The position numbers and the translations under genes were made by a program. DNA of 64,000 nucleotides from Neonectria sp. B-13 (taxonomy: Eukaryota > Ascomycota > Sordariomycetes > Hypocreales > Nectriaceae): NCBI GenBank assembly GCA_002682825.1, contig NOKP01000021.1, forward strand, positions 310,001 to 374,000, in the 5' to 3' direction. The notes under the pieces were generated by a model. The model saw nothing but the letters and a program-made list of their open reading frames with translations, had not been told where the DNA came from and ran no database searches. Of the stretch, positions 9,935 to 20,503 are shown piece after piece. The first letter of the stretch is position 1. Every line of letters begins with the position of its first letter.

Positions 9935-11995
9935 ATGGCGCCCCGAGCCAAAGCTGCCGCCCCCAAGGCGACCACCACCAAGAAGGCACCCACAACTGCT
10001 GCTGCCGGCGTCAAGAAGGCCCCCAAGGCTGCTGCGAAGCCCGCTCCCAAGCCTGTTGAGAAGAAGAAGGCCGAGCCCGCGACCAATGGCGCGTCCAAGA
10101 AGCGCAAGGCCGAGAGCACCGAGCCTGAGTCCGAGGTAGAGGCCCCCAAGGCAAAGAAGACGAAGACTACCCGCGAAGTCAAGCCCACGAAGAAGCCCGC
10201 GGCCAAGCCTGCTACCTCCACCAAGCCTGCCGTCGCCACCAAGGCAAAGCCTGCTCGGAAGGCAAAGCCTCCCGCGAAAGCTGCTGCTACTGCCAAGGAG
10301 GCCGAGGCCGATGAGCCCGCCAAGAAGCCCAGAGCCGCAACGCCCAGAGCCGCGACGCCCAAGGCCGACGAGCCCAAGGCAGCTGAGGAGACCGAAGTTG
10401 AAGACGCGATCTCCGAGTCTGAATCTGAGCTCGAGTCTAAGCTCGAGCCCAAGCCCAAGGCTGTTTCCAAGGCCGTCTCCAAGGCCGCTTCCAAGCCTGC
10501 GGCTGTCAAGAAAACTGCCCTCCCTACGAAGAAACCCACTGTCAAGAAGATTGTCGGCATCGGCCGCAAGATCAACGATGCCCCCACCCAGATCCTCGAT
10601 GTCTACGTTTTCGGCGAGGGATCCTCCGGCGAGCTTGGCCTCGGCAGCAGGCGTGTCGGCAACAAGAAGCCCATCGACGTCAAGCGTCCCCGTCTCAACG
10701 AAAACCTCTCCGCTGCCAACGTCGGCGTCGTCCAGGTTTCCTGCGGTGGCATGCACGCTGTTGCCCTGACCCACGACAACAAGATCCTGACCTGGGGCGT
10801 CAACGACCAGGGCGCGTTGGGCAGAGACACCAACTGGGACGGTGGTCTGCGAGATGTGGACGAGGACTCCGATTCGGAGGATGAAGATGACACGGGTCTC
10901 AACCCCAAGGAGAGCACACCCACCGCCCTTTCCGACGAGCACTTCGCCCCTGGCACCAAGTTCGTCCAGGTTGTCGCCTGTGACAGTGCCAGCTTCGCCC
11001 TTACCGAGGATGGTCGCGTCTACGGCTGGGGCACATTCCGCTCCAGCGATGGCATCCTTGGCTTCTCCGAGACGGTCAAGATCCAGTCCAACCCTGCTCT
11101 CCTGCCTTCGCTCAAGAACATCAAGTCCCTTGCTGCCGGATCGAACCACGTCCTGGCTCTGGATCACAAGGGCAACGTCGCCGCCTGGGGCTGTGGCCAG
11201 CAGAACCAGCTCGCCCGCCGCATCATCGAGCGCAACAAGATGTCCTCGCTTGTCCCTCAGGGCGTTGGCCTGCCCCGTGGCAAGATCGTCAAGGTCGCCT
11301 GCGGATCCTACCACAGCTTCGCCATCGACAAGACCGGCCAGGTCTGGGGTTGGGGACTGAACAACTTTGGCGAGATTGGCATCGAGGCCAACGCTGGCGA
11401 GGATGATGCCGTTATCCTTCGCCCTGCCAAGATCGCCGCCCTCGAGGACTACGACATCACCGACATTGACGGTGGTGAGCACCACTCCCTGGCTTGCTCC
11501 GACAAGGGTGACCTCCTCACCTGGGGACGTGTCGATGGCTACCAGGTCGGATTCGAGTTCGACAAGCTCACTGAGGACATCGCTATCTACGACGAGCGAG
11601 GCAACGCCCGCATTCTGTTCACGCCAACTGTCCAGCCAGGTACGTATCCCCTCCTAACTGATGACATGACTAAGTGCTAACCATATTCAGACGTCTCCAA
11701 CGTTATCACCGTTGCCGCTGGCACCGACAACAGCTTCGCCATCACTTCCGAGGGCAAGGCTTACTCTTGGGGCTTCTCCAGCAACTACCAGACCGGCCAG
11801 GGCATTCTGGATGACATTCACACCCCCACCCTCATTGACAACACCGCTGTTCGCGAGAAGAAGCTCATCTCAGCTGGCGCTGGAGGCCAGTACTCTGTCC
11901 TCATCGGTGTTGCTGAGGATGTTCCCGAGGTCAACGGTGTCAAGACCAACGGCGTCCACGCCGACGAGAACAAAGAGAACCAGACGAAGGCCTAA
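9935..11995 (+). CDS. pim1: RCC1 family Ran guanine-nucleotide exchange factor, 669 aa
   Basis: Two exons, 9935-11639 and 11691-11995. The product is the nuclear, chromatin-bound exchange factor for Ran, needed for nuclear transport and mitosis. After about 205 residues of Lys, Ala and Pro-rich sequence come RCC1 repeats. They are seen from VYVFGEGSSGELGLG onward, with recurring G-G-x-H-x-x-A-L and W-G-x-N-x-x-G-x-x-G signatures (CGGMHAVALT, WGVNDQGALG, GSNHVLALD, WGWGLNNFGEIG, GGEHHSLA, GTDNSFAI). An acidic loop, DEDSDSEDEDD, is inserted in the second repeat. The C-terminus is acidic and Lys-rich. The N-terminal tail resembles histone H1 and includes basic clusters such as KKRKAE that could act as nuclear signal. 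It converges on YIP1. Confidence 0.93.
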
Positions 11996-12623
11996 GGAAT
12001 TTAGGACATGAAAACGGTGTTTCACGTGTCGACGTGCAGTTTTTCGGACACATCTCATTGCTTTGTGCTTGATTTCTCAGAAGCCCTGTTTAATGAGGCT
12101 ACTGCCCGCCTTCAACTGGGCGGTGGATATACTTGGGCTTGTCACATTACTTTTTCTCTCCTCGACGGCAACGAAATTAGGCTTGAGGGTTTGGGAGGAT
12201 GATTTGTTTCCTGCGACAGGAGGATGAGGGCACGGGATCGCATGTCATTTTGCCGGTAGTGATATAGACGTCTTGCATATGCATATTTTAAGTTTACTTT
12301 GACCTCGGCGTCAAGACGTTTTAGCCCGTCTGTACGAATACAATACATACAGTTCATGAGTTTTTGGTCGTTAATTCTCGAATTATCTAATACACTGGGG
12401 CCTTGTTCATGCGCCCCAGGAGTTCCCCTCGTCAATGCCCTTTGCTCAGAAACGCCGTTTCCGCCGTGTAGTAACCCCGTTACTCTGTCCCCTGGATGAC
12501 CTGTCTGTCACGAGCATTCTAGTCGCTCGGCGTGATGCTTGAATGGGTGATGGTGTAGGATTTGTGACTGGTGTGAGCCGCCGTCCTAGCACCGGGATGC
12601 AGTTGCTTGTAGGCGCGAGCCGT
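11996..12623. other. 3' intergenic region between RCC1 and YIP1
   Basis: 628 bp between two convergent stop codons, the expected place of both 3' ends. No gene or repeat seen. Confidence 0.35.
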
Positions 12624-13652
12624 TCAGCCGTTCACCTTGGCGGGCGCGTTGGCCAACGATCCGCTGCCTCGACTGCTGAAGATGCCCATGATGCCGAAGC
12701 CGACGTAGAAGAGCGCCAGGGGGTACGCGACCAGGCCGCGCATGCCCTTCATCCTGCCGACGGCGCAGAACATGCCGCTGGCGCTGTACGTGCACCACAT
12801 GATGGCGGCGGTGGTCAGGACGATGCCCAGGGGCGTGTCCATGGGCATGACGATGCCGACGAGGCTGGTGGCGACGAGCGGCAGCAGGCAGTACCCCAGG
12901 ACGGACGCCGACCGCGGGAACGTCAGCGTCGCCGAGAAGTGACCCAGGTGCTGCGCCTGCGGCGTCTCTTGCGGCTCGTTGTACTGCGGGTAGGCGGGCT
13001 GTTGCTGTGCCGCGGCCGCGTCCGAGGGCGACATGAGCGACAGGATCACGTGCAGCGACGTCGAGCCCAGCAGCGCCAGGCCGTAGATGTAGCCGAAGTG
13101 CACCTTGCCCGAGAAGAGCAGGCAGGTGCCGAACATGAGGAAGAAGAGCATCGGGCCCGCGAGGTCGGAGTCGTCCATGAAGTGGTGGTCGATGCGCAAG
13201 AACGGGTTGAGGACGGCCAGGGTCTGGGTTTCTTGTTAGCAGTCGACACAAGCGCGGCGTCGAGGCAATGCTGGGCTCACCTTTGTCTGGATATGCCCAA
13301 AGTTGACCCCGAGCTCCTCCAGCAGCGGCGGCTCGCCGTCGTAACCCTCGGTCGAGAAGGCGGCGAGCCAACCGGTCCGCAGCCCGCCCTGCTCGCCCAT
13401 GCGCCCGGAGACACCGCCGGCGAACGCACCCGCGGCGCCGAAGGCCTGGGGGGCGGCGCCGTAGCCAGCCTGGTTCCCGTAGCCGTAGGCGGCCTGCTGG
13501 GGCGTGGCGGCTCCCGAGACGCCGGGGCCGGCGCGGGTGTCGTAGGTGGATGGGTAGAACTGGAGGTTCTGGGCGGCCGAGGGGCCGGCGGGTTGGGGGG
13601 CGCCGCCGCCGCCGTAGGGGGGTGCTTGCTGGGCGCCGTAGTAGTTCGCCAT
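12624..13652 (-). CDS. YIP1: YIP1 family Golgi membrane protein, 323 aa
   Basis: Two exons on the minus strand, 13652-13281 and 13223-12624. The 57-bp intron has a GCTAAC branch point. The N-terminal 90 residues are Gly, Ala, Pro, Gln and Tyr-rich, as in Yip1/YIPF5 proteins. Exon 2 begins in LNPF and continues with DLAGP, the conserved Yip1 sequence before the first helix. Five hydrophobic segments follow, for example MLFFLMFGTCLLF, IYGLALLG, VLGYCLLPLVATSLVGIV and LALFYVGFGIMGIF. Yip1 proteins act in ER-to-Golgi traffic and bind Rab GTPases. Length fits the family. Confidence 0.9.
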
Positions 13653-14307
13653 GACGCCGAGGGAGGGAGGTAGTTGCGGGAGGGAGGATCGGGGGGAGAG
13701 AGCGAGGACGACGTCGCCAGGTATTTCCGTGGTGATGAGGACAGTTGGACGCTGGCGCTGATGGACGCCTAGTAGCAGCTTGTGATGAGGCTGGTGGATT
13801 GGCGGTCGAGCTGTGTGTGGCTGGTGATGTGATGTGGCTTGAATGCCTGGCTTGTCAGGCACCTGTCTTCGTACTGCAGGCAGGTATCCACAGCGCTCTC
13901 CATTGTTTGTTCACGGTGTGTGCAAGTGTGCAGTTCATGATGAGCTGAACAATGCTCTTTAAATCGCGTGAACTACCTTCATTTCGAGCTGGACAATGGC
14001 CAATTCCCATAATCAAACGTCCAGTTGATTTAAATCTAGGTGTTGCTGCGAGTTGATGCCTCTTTGCCACTGCACCCTCAATCCTTGTCATGTCGTGTCC
14101 GATGGACTGGAGGAGATTTAGGATCTCACGAGACTCTATTCTAAATCACCGCCGAGTAATTTCTATAAAAACGACATAACCCTCTCTTTCTAGTAGATTT
14201 AAACCCACAAACCACTCAAATACGCACCCCGCACAGTAAAGCAAAAACAGCCAACCTCCACCAACTCCAGCCATCGCAACATCCCCCTGTCAACAAACAC
14301 AAGCAAA
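13653..14307. other. divergent promoter region between YIP1 and the Cys-rich 69-aa gene
   Basis: 655 bp between head-to-head genes. A TATAAAA box at 14164-14170 serves the plus-strand gene. No other gene recognised. Confidence 0.4.
14164..14170 (+). promoter_or_regulatory. TATA box
   Basis: TATAAAA 138 bp upstream of the ATG at 14308, followed by an A and C-rich leader. Confidence 0.45.
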
Positions 14308-14517
14308 ATGTGCTACCTCGTTGAGGAAAGCTATCCATGCCGGACCTGCAGAGTCTTGATCAAGCGCTTGATGGTCACGGAGCCATGCACGCCGGCAATT
14401 GAACGGGGCACTGACTGTGAGCACAAATATGATCATTCCCGCACCGTCAACGGCGAGAAATGTCAGGCGTGCGTGCAAAGGGCTGCGCGAGAAGCCAGGA
14501 GACGCAACAAAAAGTAG
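14308..14517 (+). CDS. small Cys-rich basic protein, 69 aa
   Basis: Single-exon frame of 69 residues with seven cysteines: positions 2, 11, 14, 27, 37, 52 and 55. Two C-x2-C pairs (CRTC and CQAC) suggest a small metal-binding fold. The C-terminus is very basic (REARRRNKK). There is no signal peptide, so it is not an effector-type secreted protein. Support comes from the TATA box, the A-rich leader just before the ATG and the Cys spacing. The family is not recognised. It could still be a chance frame. Confidence 0.5.
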   Translation: MCYLVEESYPCRTCRVLIKRLMVTEPCTPAIERGTDCEHKYDHSRTVNGEKCQACVQRAAREARRRNKK

Positions 14518-14760
14518 GGGTTCTGACTGCAAGCCATCTAACATGTTGGTAGCATTTAACTGCTGCTCCGAAAGGAGCCTGCAGTAGGCTTAAACTATTT
14601 TATCACCCTTTCGTTTCGCAGTGATGTCACTAATAGCAACGTTGACATTGGAGGACACTTCAAACTGGAGCCTAATAAGAGCTGAACCCCACGAACTTCG
14701 CTAAAATCGCCCTTCAACTGAAATCATGACCCGTAATCCTCACCCCAATACCCATCTCAT

Positions 14761-15199
14761 TCACTTGTTCGGGGGTATATTTCCAACCGTCCTCATCAAC
14801 GCCCGGCCATTCGTCGTGAACCGGTCAAAGTCGCGAACCAGATCGGGGTAGTCCTTGATCTTCTCAAGGGCCTGCTGTTTCAGCTCCTGCGCCCTCTCGT
14901 ACCGCGACGCAGTTCCCTCGGGGAACGCAGCCTGCGACTCGCACCAGAGCTTGTTGAGCTTCTCGAAGCACTTCATAAACTCGTCGTGGTCGCACTCTCG
15001 TAGGTTTTGCTGGTTGGGGAATGATTAGCGTAGGGGGCTAGATGGAGGACTTGCACGTCTTCACCTTTACCGTGCTCACATATCGGACGACAAAGAACAT
15101 GGTGTCATCTGCGTAGCCGGGGAGGTCGAGCATGGCATTGTGGAAGTCTGAGGCGCGTTGGGATCCGCCACTTTCGCCGGTTTTGTTGGAGTTTACCAT
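14761..15199 (-). CDS. hypothetical helical protein, 127 aa
   Basis: Two exons on the minus strand, 15199-15065 and 15009-14761. The 55-bp intron (15064-15010) starts GTGAAG and ends AACCAG, joining in phase 0. The product has 127 residues and begins MVNSNKTGESGG. It contains a likely helical stretch with Cys, YVSTVKQNLRECDHDEFMKC, then charged helices (ERAQELKQQALEKIKDYPDL). No signal peptide or membrane helix. I do not recognise the family. Both splice sites are good and the composition is protein-like. Confidence 0.6.
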
Positions 15200-16371
15200 G
15201 GTCAGAAACGCTTGTTGTTTCTACTTGAACGGAGGTTTATCGACCCATGAGCACGCTGCGCGACGCTACCTACGTCTTACGCCAATGACACTAAAATGAT
15301 GGCGGAAGAGAAGTCACATGGAGAATGCTGCGCCACGTGGCTGTGCTTGAGATATAATTCAAGAGTATTGTTCGCATCGGGGATTTTACCACTGCTTCAA
15401 ATCAAGAGTGGTGTTATCTAGGTGGGCTGAGTTCTGTGGTCTGCGATGATATCGACTTTCAGCCTGATGTTTATGCATCAACATGGTCGGCCCTACTACT
15501 AACAACACAGCCATATAAATACGGGCTTGGCATTTCGGCGGCAATTCGCTATCAATCCATGATCGGGAATAGGCAAACACCGATGCTCCGTGGAGACGAT
15601 GCCGAGTTCCGAGACCAGAAAAGCACCAGGTGTGAAATAGTTGCGCCGACTCCACACTCAAGAGATGAAGTCTCGTTTCCCGTCTTATTTGGCGGCTTTT
15701 AGGGTGCTGAGATAATTGTCTGCTTTGGCCTCAGTAAGGGTCAGAGGACCGTGACCATAGATCTGTAATGGCAAAGCTTGGAGACAACTTTCTCATCCTC
15801 ATTAAACCGGCAAAGGAGCTCTACTTGGACCGACACTCTCCAGAGGCCGGCGACGCGGGTAACACATCAGGCCGGACTCGGATGAACATGGACGTGCCGC
15901 GCCGCCGCGTGGCGTGATGAGTGCTGTCAAGATCAAAGACAGTTCCGCCAGTGGGGCCGGCACATTCGATCTAATCAATCAATCTCATCAAACTCTTTGC
16001 CTGATCCTTGACACCTCAATACGTAATTTTCGCTTCTGTCCAGGCCTGCATCCCAGGTTGGTCCAACTTCCCCAGGACCTCCCGACCGGCCCCGGATTTC
16101 TCTTCTTTCATAGGCTCAGCAAGCCCATATTTACAGAGCCACTTTTGTGGTACGAATCGCCGAATCGCTTGGGAGCCCCGAACACGGAAGGGCGTGGCTT
16201 GTGCTTCGTGGTCCTGCCGAGAAGCGGCGGCGTCAATTCCGCAGTCATGGACCCTGATGGGGTTTCAGCTGAGAGGTTCACGCTGCTCGATATAATATGC
16301 AAGGCTGGGACGCCTCTGGACGGCTCAATTTGGGCTCGCTTCATCCATACGAGGCATCAAATACGTGAATC
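15200..16371. other. divergent intergenic region upstream of the FMO gene
   Basis: 1,172 bp between two head-to-head genes. Frames in 15914-16370 overlap the FMO leader but have no protein-like features. No RNA gene or repeat recognised. Confidence 0.35.
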
Positions 16372-18232
16372 ATGGACAACGGAACACCAACAGTCGCCGT
16401 CGTCGGCTTGGGTATGTGTTGCTGGAGAGTTGAAGTGTCGCAGAGGTTGTCGCAGTTGGCTAACTGAGACCAGGCGTTCTTGGCCTCGTGGCGGTCAAGA
16501 ATCTGACTGAGGAGGGCTTCAACGTCACGGGATTCGACCGCAGTAACTATGTTGGGGGGCTGTGGCACTATACCGACGAAGACAAGACGTCTGTCCTTCC
16601 AAGTCAGTTCTAGTGTCGAGACTTGAGAGCGCCACTCGTTGACACCAGCGCAGCCACCATCATCAACATCTCCAAGGAAAGAGTGAGTCTGCAGTGAGAT
16701 CCTTGTCTAAGTGAGACATGCTCAACATTGTGCTAGGGCTGCTTCACGGATTTCCCATTCCCTGACGACACACCGAGCCACTGCACGTCAGCGCATGTGC
16801 AACAGTATCTCGAGAGCTATGTAGAGCACTTCAACCTGGCCGACAGGTTGCGCCTTGGCACCACGGTCAACATCGTGAAGCGCGACGACAAGGAGGATCG
16901 CTGGGTGGTCGATGTCGAAGGTTCAGGCCCAGAGTACTTCGACAAAGTGGTCGTTGCGACTGGGATCAATTCCCGGCCGCATCTCCCTGCGTTGGATGGG
17001 GCTGAGCAGTTCGAAGGCGAGATCCTGCACTCCCGCGCATTCAAGAGGTATGTCATCCGTTGAGAGAGATGATGCAGGAATTGATCTGAGACTCTTCGGT
17101 GTTAGGCCTGAACTCTTCAAGGGAAAGAAGGTCGTCGTCGTCGGCATGGGTAACACCGGTGCCGACACGGCAGCAGCTCTTTGCGGTGTCGCGGACAAGG
17201 TCTACATTTCCCACAAGCACGGCGCCCTCGTGGTGAGTCTTCCTGCAGTCATTCCTGTGAGAGATAAGCTAAGGCATATGCGTGTAGATGCCGCGAGTCG
17301 CCAACGGAATCCCCTTTGATCACGCAATGACAGCTCGTAAGGCGGCCATCATGGGCTTCCTGGAGCTGCACTTCCCCAACGTCGCTGACTTCCTCTTCAA
17401 CACCATGATCAAGAAGATGCAGGACAAGGCGTTCAACATCCGCCCGGAGTGGAACATGTCCCCCGCCCCGCCCGTCAAGCACGCCGTGCCCATCATCTCC
17501 GACAACCTGGTGAATCTGCTCGAGGCCGGTCAGATTCTGTCGGTCGACGGGCTCAAGCGCGTTTCCGGCCGCAACGAGGTCGAGCTCGACGACGGGACGC
17601 GCCTGGACGCCGACATCATCATCTGGTGCACGGGATACAAAACCGAGTTCAACCTGCTGGACCACAGCGTGGATCCCACGCGGCACACGACGCCGGCGTG
17701 GGAGTCGGCCGTCGGATCGCGCGGAAAGCCGCTGCCCCGGCTGTATCAGAACGTCGTCTCGCTGGACCATCCCAATTCATTGGCCTTCATGGGCTGCGTC
17801 GCCTTTGCCACGGGAGCATTCCCGCTGTACGACCTGTGCTCGATGGCGTTGGCGCAGATCTGGAAGGGCGCCTCGCCGCTGCCGTCGCTGGCGGAGATGA
17901 ACCGTGCCGTCGACCGGCAGCACGCGTACATCTGCGGTATCGCCAAGGACGGCAGCGCGACGCCGGGTTGGGTGCGCCAGGGTGAATGGGTCGCCTGGGC
18001 CAACGAGACCGCCGGGGCCGGCGTCAACGAGCACCTCGGCTGGGGACTGACGGGGTGGAAGTTTTGGTTCCGAGACCGGGCCTTCTACAAGATGCTAATG
18101 GACGGCATCTACACGCCCTTCATCTGGCGCGTGTTTGACGGCAAGCGCAAGACCTGGGAGGGCTCGAGGGCCGAGATTGAGAGGGTGAATGCCCAGGTGG
18201 AGGAGAGGAATAAGCAGAAGAAGGTCAATTAA
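16372..18232 (+). CDS. flavin-containing monooxygenase-like protein, 526 aa
   Basis: Six exons: 16372-16411, 16474-16602, 16654-16682, 16737-17047, 17106-17232 and 17288-18232. The product is an FAD and NADPH-dependent monooxygenase that would hydroxylate N or S, or do Baeyer-Villiger chemistry. Seen motifs: FAD Rossmann GLGVLG at 12-17, GGLWHY at 41-46, the FMO fingerprint FEGEILHSRAF at 158-168, the NADPH Rossmann GMGNTG at 183-188, and the late IIWCTGYKTEF motif. Exon 3 is only 29 nt. The N-terminus has no signal peptide. Length is normal for fungal FMOs. The substrate is unknown and no biosynthetic gene neighbour hints at one. Confidence 0.88.
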
Positions 18233-18358
18233 ATCCCACGAGTTCTTGGTATAATTCTTAATCACGGATAAAACAGTATAAACAAGACCAACCTCGTGAA
18301 TATGTAGGTTCATGTTGTCGAGTTTAAGTTGCCCGGTTCACATGACCTGAGTCGCTCT

Positions 18359-18416
18359 AAGATGCTTGCTCCAAGATGCTTGCTCCGAAGATGCTTGCTC
18401 CAAAGATGCTTGCTCC
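18359..18416 (+). repeat. four copies of a 14-bp repeat
   Basis: AAGATGCTTGCTCC occurs exactly at 18359, 18373, 18388 and 18403, spaced by 0, 1 and 1 extra bases. Confidence 0.9.
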
Positions 18417-18801
18417 ATGCCTATTCTAGGTTCGGATTGGCGAGCACACCAATAAGAACATTGACGGCTCACCCTCTTGGCTTGGCTTTGGGGAGCGCAC
18501 CAATAGAAACAGCCTCAACGGCCGCTAGCTATGATGACATTCTCCACTTGGTGATCCTTGAACTCACAGCCCATTCCACCGATTCTCTTGAACAGTTGAA
18601 CATGAAGATTTGTCAGGTAGAGCTGAGTTGCGCCGTCTTGGCATCGACTGTGGAGCCCCAACGCCGCCTGAGAGTCGAGGACCCTGACGTGAGCGGATCT
18701 GGCATTACTCATCGCGACGAAAGTTACGCCGCCCGTGAGACTCAATTGTCCAAGGGTGTCTGTGATGGAGATTGGGTCAAAATCGGCTGTCATGGGTATG
18801 G

Positions 18802-18808
18802 TATATAA
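18802..18808 (+). promoter_or_regulatory. TATA box of the RidA-like gene
   Basis: TATATAA 125 bp upstream of the ATG at 18933. Confidence 0.5.
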
Positions 18809-18932
18809 GACTCGCATCTGTACGCCATAATGGCTTTGATATACAACGTAATAAGAGTAATAAAATACAAGCCTCCCCCATCACTCCGACTCCCCTTACC
18901 ATCACGTTTCTTACTCAGTTCCAAGAACCAAC

Positions 18933-19450
18933 ATGTCTCATCTCAAGTATTACAACTACGCCGGCATGGGCGAGTGGGCAAGCGAGAACCTTGGATACAG
19001 CCAGGCTGTCAGAGTTGGAGACCGAATCGAATGCTCCGGTCAAGGTTCGTCAATATCCCGCAATGTGCTGCACATCATTACGAAGCATCGCTATTAACAC
19101 CGCATCCACCAGGAGGCTGGAAATCTCCCGAAAACGGCAAAGTCGACCTCGCCGATGCCTTCCCCAAGGCCATCAAGGACGAGATCGACCAGGCCTTCCG
19201 CAACGTCGACCAAGCGCTAAAGACGGCTGGCGGGAAGGGATGGCCCCAGGTCTTCCGCGTCAACTCGTACCACACTGAGCTGACCCCCGAGGTCACCGGC
19301 CTGATGGCTGAGAACTTCAAGAAGTGGATGCCCGATCATCAGCCGATCTGGACGGAAATTGGAGTGGCCAAGCTTGGTGCCGACGACATGCATGTCGAGA
19401 TCGAAGTTTCGGCGCATGACCCTGAAGGAGCAGTGAAGGGAGGGAAGTAA
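18933..19450 (+). CDS. RidA/YjgF-YER057c family protein, 149 aa
   Basis: Two exons, 18933-19044 and 19113-19450. The intron joins in phase 1 within SGQGGW. The product is a RidA-type protein (formerly L-PSP endoribonuclease family). Canonical members deaminate reactive enamine/imine intermediates. Recognisable parts are VGDRIECSGQGGW, the helix AIKDEIDQAFRNVDQALK, the strand VFRVNSYHTEL, and the C-terminal WTEIGVAKLGADDMHVEIEV. The usual catalytic Arg of canonical RidA is not obvious in the C-terminal strand, so it may belong to one of the divergent Rid subfamilies. Cytosolic, no signal peptide. Confidence 0.88.
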
Positions 19451-20503
19451 AGGTGCCAGTGTACAGTGGTCCACTTGTATATATGCATCTAGTAGCTGGT
19501 TTTAAGCTTACACTCAAGATGAATGACTACCTCTCGTTTCGGTTAAAGTTCAACTGCGTGTGATATATTAGTTCAAGGTAAGACAAGCTGCCAACTTGTA
19601 TCTTAATCGAGACAACGAGTCCGGGAGGGTCTCCATTTATAGCTTCCATCAAGATGGAGTTGATGAATTTCTTCTTTTGGGGGCTTCTATCCTGGTGGTT
19701 TATCTGAAATGCTTCAAGCACCAAACGCCATCTAAAAGAGTTTCAACATAGCAATGTCACAAGCACACCTCAACGCGGCCCCCACGAACAAAGGATTCCA
19801 TAAGCCGATTTCAAGAGCGCACCAGTGAACACAGTTGTCGCTTGCGATGGCTTTACTTTAGCGATCTATCATCTCACCTGATCCCGGCTAGGCTTGGCTC
19901 CAACATGTTTCGAATGGATGCGCCAGGAATCGTAGCTCTCACTTTGGTCCCTTTGAAAAAGATCGTGACCACTTATTTGCGCTGTGCTAAGCTCCTTTGT
20001 GGTTATGATTTACCGGCTGTTTGAAATCCCTTGAATGGAGAGATGACATCTCGCGGGGAACATATACTAAAATGCCTATCGCCTTTGAAAGCATTGCGGT
20101 TCAATGACCCTGACGACTGAAGTCCACTGTGTCCGCAACTGAAATGCCATGAATGGCCAGGAATTGATATATGAAGACTTTCAATAGAAAAGGATTTGTT
20201 TAGTATCGGAAAAAAGAAGCCGGTTCAATCACACTCACTTCCTTTCACTCCATTGCTTCTCTAATGTTGAAACCTGAGATGTTGTCAACGGAGAGTCACG
20301 TGGCGCCCGTGATGCGATTTGATAACGGCAAGTGCTGCTGACTCAGCGTTTTCCATTTACACGAAAAAAGCTAGCGCGATTTGTTCTATCGCGCATTGCG
20401 GCTTCTTTTTTTTTCATGCGACAGCCCAGACTACGACGCAATCGCACTCGAGGACAGTACTCGACTAAATCTGCATCAGACCTAACGCCCGCGACAAAAC
20501 ATC
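19451..20503. other. intergenic, no gene seen
   Basis: 1,053 bp between the RidA-like gene and the poly(A) polymerase gene, both plus. AT content rises between 19.5 and 20.3 kb. A run of T lies at 20406-20415. No repeat or RNA gene recognised. Confidence 0.35.

Larger units (their letters stand above)
18233..18932. promoter_or_regulatory. upstream region of the RidA-like gene with motif repeats
   Basis: 700 bp. Contains four copies of AAGATGCTTGCTCC at 18359-18416. It also has two related CCAAT-containing segments, GAGCACACCAATAAGAAC (from 18442) and GAGCGCACCAATAGAAAC (from 18493). A TATATAA box is at 18802-18808. No gene recognised. Confidence 0.5.

Noticed and set aside
9731..11485. 584-codon open frame antisense to RCC1
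   Set aside because: It mirrors the GC-rich third positions of RCC1, has Gly/Leu-rich composition without domains, and the plus strand is clearly coding.
12543..13673. 376-codon plus-strand frame opposite YIP1
   Set aside because: It covers the YIP1 exons antisense, is Arg, Gly, Ala-rich without motifs, and ignores the YIP1 intron.
18329..18808. 159-codon frame between FMO and RidA genes
   Set aside because: It runs through the 14-bp tandem repeats and the TATA box, and no protein-like feature was found.
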